Positions 21,356 to 22,173 of a stretch of DNA of 22,173 nucleotides are shown here, piece by piece (positions within the stretch are counted from its first letter, which is position 1; each line of letters begins with the position of its first letter). This stretch comes from a virus: positions 1 to 22,173 of IMG/VR virus record IMGVR_UViG_3300027759_000464. The stretch is one strand, 5' to 3'. Position numbers and translations under genes: made by a program. A model generated the notes under the pieces. The model made no database searches and had not been told where the DNA came from. It was given only the letters and a program-made list of their open reading frames with translations.

Positions 21356-22111
21356 TTAAGGACTCAACCTCGCACGATGAAGTCTCTTCTCTTCGTAATA
21401 ACTGAAGATCTCAGGAACCCATGCTTTAATCACAGGAACCATACCTTCACAGAGTGCCTGAATTTCCACCTGTGCGTCCAATTTAGCACGAAGATCAAGA
21501 AAGTGCAAAGCAGCACGAAGTGAGAAAGTAACCACAAAGTTCTGGCGAATGTTTTGTTGAAGATAATCACGAAGATGCTCCTCTGCCATACCACGATTCT
21601 CAAATAGATCAGTATAACGCTCAGATGCCTCTACACAGAACTTAAGTTCTCGTTCATAGTCTTTCTGAGTCCATTCATACTTGTGCCCTTTACGGTCAAG
21701 ATAGAGACCTTCTGGACGCACATAGAAAACTTCTTGTGGTCTCAGTTCACCTTTAGCAACCTTCAGAACACGACGACCGGTATAACGTTGAGATTGAACA
21801 TCAAAGGTTACTCCAACACGATGAGTTCGTGCCTGAACAATTACATTATGAACAAATCCAACACAATCAAAAGTAATCGCAGGGTGCTCCAATGGACCCC
21901 AGTGCCCACGCTCATTTGCAAGTAGTTGCTCAATAACCCATTTACCACACTCTTTCTCATTTGGTGGAAATATTGTATGAATAGGTTCCTCAGAGTAATC
22001 ATTCTTTCCTGCCTGCCAAACCAGAGTTTGTGGAAGTTGTGCCTGCCGAAGCATCACAACTTTCATATTTTGATCTAATTCTAGGAGGTCTTTTGCTCTA
22101 ATAGGTTTCAT
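21356..22111 (-). CDS. thyX: flavin-dependent thymidylate synthase ThyX
   Basis: A 251-residue ThyX, making dTMP from dUMP with FAD/NADPH and methylene-tetrahydrofolate. The ThyX signature is seen as QARTHRVGVTFDVQSQRYTG (93-112), with Arg95, His97, Arg98, Ser107 and Arg109 in the roles of the 'RHRxxS...SxRY' motif. HWGPLEHPAITFDC (residues 70-83) carries the conserved His/Glu-His block. NFVVTFSLRAALHFLDLR (residues about 192-209) carries the conserved Asn...LRxxxHFxxLR block at the dUMP/FAD site. ATG 22111 overlaps the stop of the upstream gene (ATGA), and GGA lies 5 bases before it. The sequence is more GC-rich than the tail genes. ThyX is common in cyanophages and supplies nucleotides for replication. 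Confidence 0.95.
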   Translation of the reverse strand: MKPIRAKDLLELDQNMKVVMLRQAQLPQTLVWQAGKNDYSEEPIHTIFPPNEKECGKWVIEQLLANERGHWGPLEHPAITFDCVGFVHNVIVQARTHRVGVTFDVQSQRYTGRRVLKVAKGELRPQEVFYVRPEGLYLDRKGHKYEWTQKDYERELKFCVEASERYTDLFENRGMAEEHLRDYLQQNIRQNFVVTFSLRAALHFLDLRAKLDAQVEIQALCEGMVPVIKAWVPEIFSYYEEKRLHRARLSP

Positions 22112-22173
22112 TTCTTTCCAAATCCTTTTGATGTTTGTGCTTCTAGTTTTGCTAGTTCTTCTTTTAACATTCT
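22108..22173 (-). CDS. C-terminal end of an unidentified protein
   Basis: A frame open from the right edge ends RMLKEELAKLEAQTSKGFGK-K followed by TGA, which overlaps the thyX ATG. Only 22 codons are visible, a charged helix with a Gly/Lys tail. Because of the tight ATGA coupling it is probably the end of a longer gene in the same operon as thyX. The Met at 22170 could be a start, giving a 21-residue peptide, but that is less likely. Confidence 0.5.
   Translation of the reverse strand, partial: RMLKEELAKLEAQTSKGFGKK

Noticed and set aside
1-22173. tRNA genes or host photosynthesis genes such as psbA
   Set aside because: No cloverleaf-like segment with a GTTCGA-type T arm and no photosynthesis protein could be recognised in the gaps or frames; this was checked by eye only.

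Overview
This window looks like part of the genome of a T4-like cyanophage, a myovirus infecting marine Synechococcus or Prochlorococcus (the group now called Kyanoviridae). The grounds are recognisable T4 proteins (gp4, gp5, gp26, gp27-like, gp32, gp33, gp48, gp53, gp54-like, gp59) next to genes typical of cyanophages (phoH, thyX, a DUF1825 protein of cyanobacterial type), an AT-rich tightly packed layout, and T4-style late promoter octamers (TATAAATA and variants). I found no tRNA gene, integrase, insertion sequence or CRISPR array, and no gene-free stretch over 300 bases.

Layout. (1) 1-13112, minus strand: a late virion block. In transcription order it holds a gp54-like tube initiator, gp26, a 57-codon ORF, a tape-measure-like protein, a second tape-measure-like protein carrying two cell-wall hydrolase domains, a gp27-like hub, a gp5 OB-domain protein without the T4 lysozyme domain, a small spike-like protein, and a series of fibre-like structural proteins that runs off the left edge. 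(2) 13961-16548, plus strand: gp4 head completion protein, an unknown protein, gp48 tube cap and gp53 wedge. (3) 16547-19509, minus strand: replication and late-transcription genes (PD-(D/E)XK exonuclease, gp33, gp59, DUF1825, gp32). These have two host-type sigma-70 promoters and a strong terminator facing gp53. (4) 19548-22173, minus strand: phoH, a small unknown protein, a free-standing GIY-YIG/NUMOD3 homing endonuclease, thyX, and the tail end of another gene.

Most notable observation. At the gp26 stop codon there is what looks like a complete -1 programmed ribosomal frameshift signal. It consists of a T TTT TTC slippery heptamer in the gp26 frame, a 4-nt spacer, and a 12-bp hairpin with a 9-nt loop. 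The -1 frame runs without a stop into the 57-codon ORF and would give a 298-residue gp26 fusion. The tape-measure-like gene follows directly (TAATG). This is the organisation of the G/GT tail assembly chaperones of lambda-type phages, here inside a T4-type hub gene cluster. I know of no description of it in cyanophages, but I could not search.

How the parts fit. gp33 and gp32/gp59 made from sigma-70 promoters would support replication and late transcription. Late promoters then drive the tail genes. The hydrolase activity that T4 places on gp5 appears to have moved to the tape-measure-like protein at 8808-10601.
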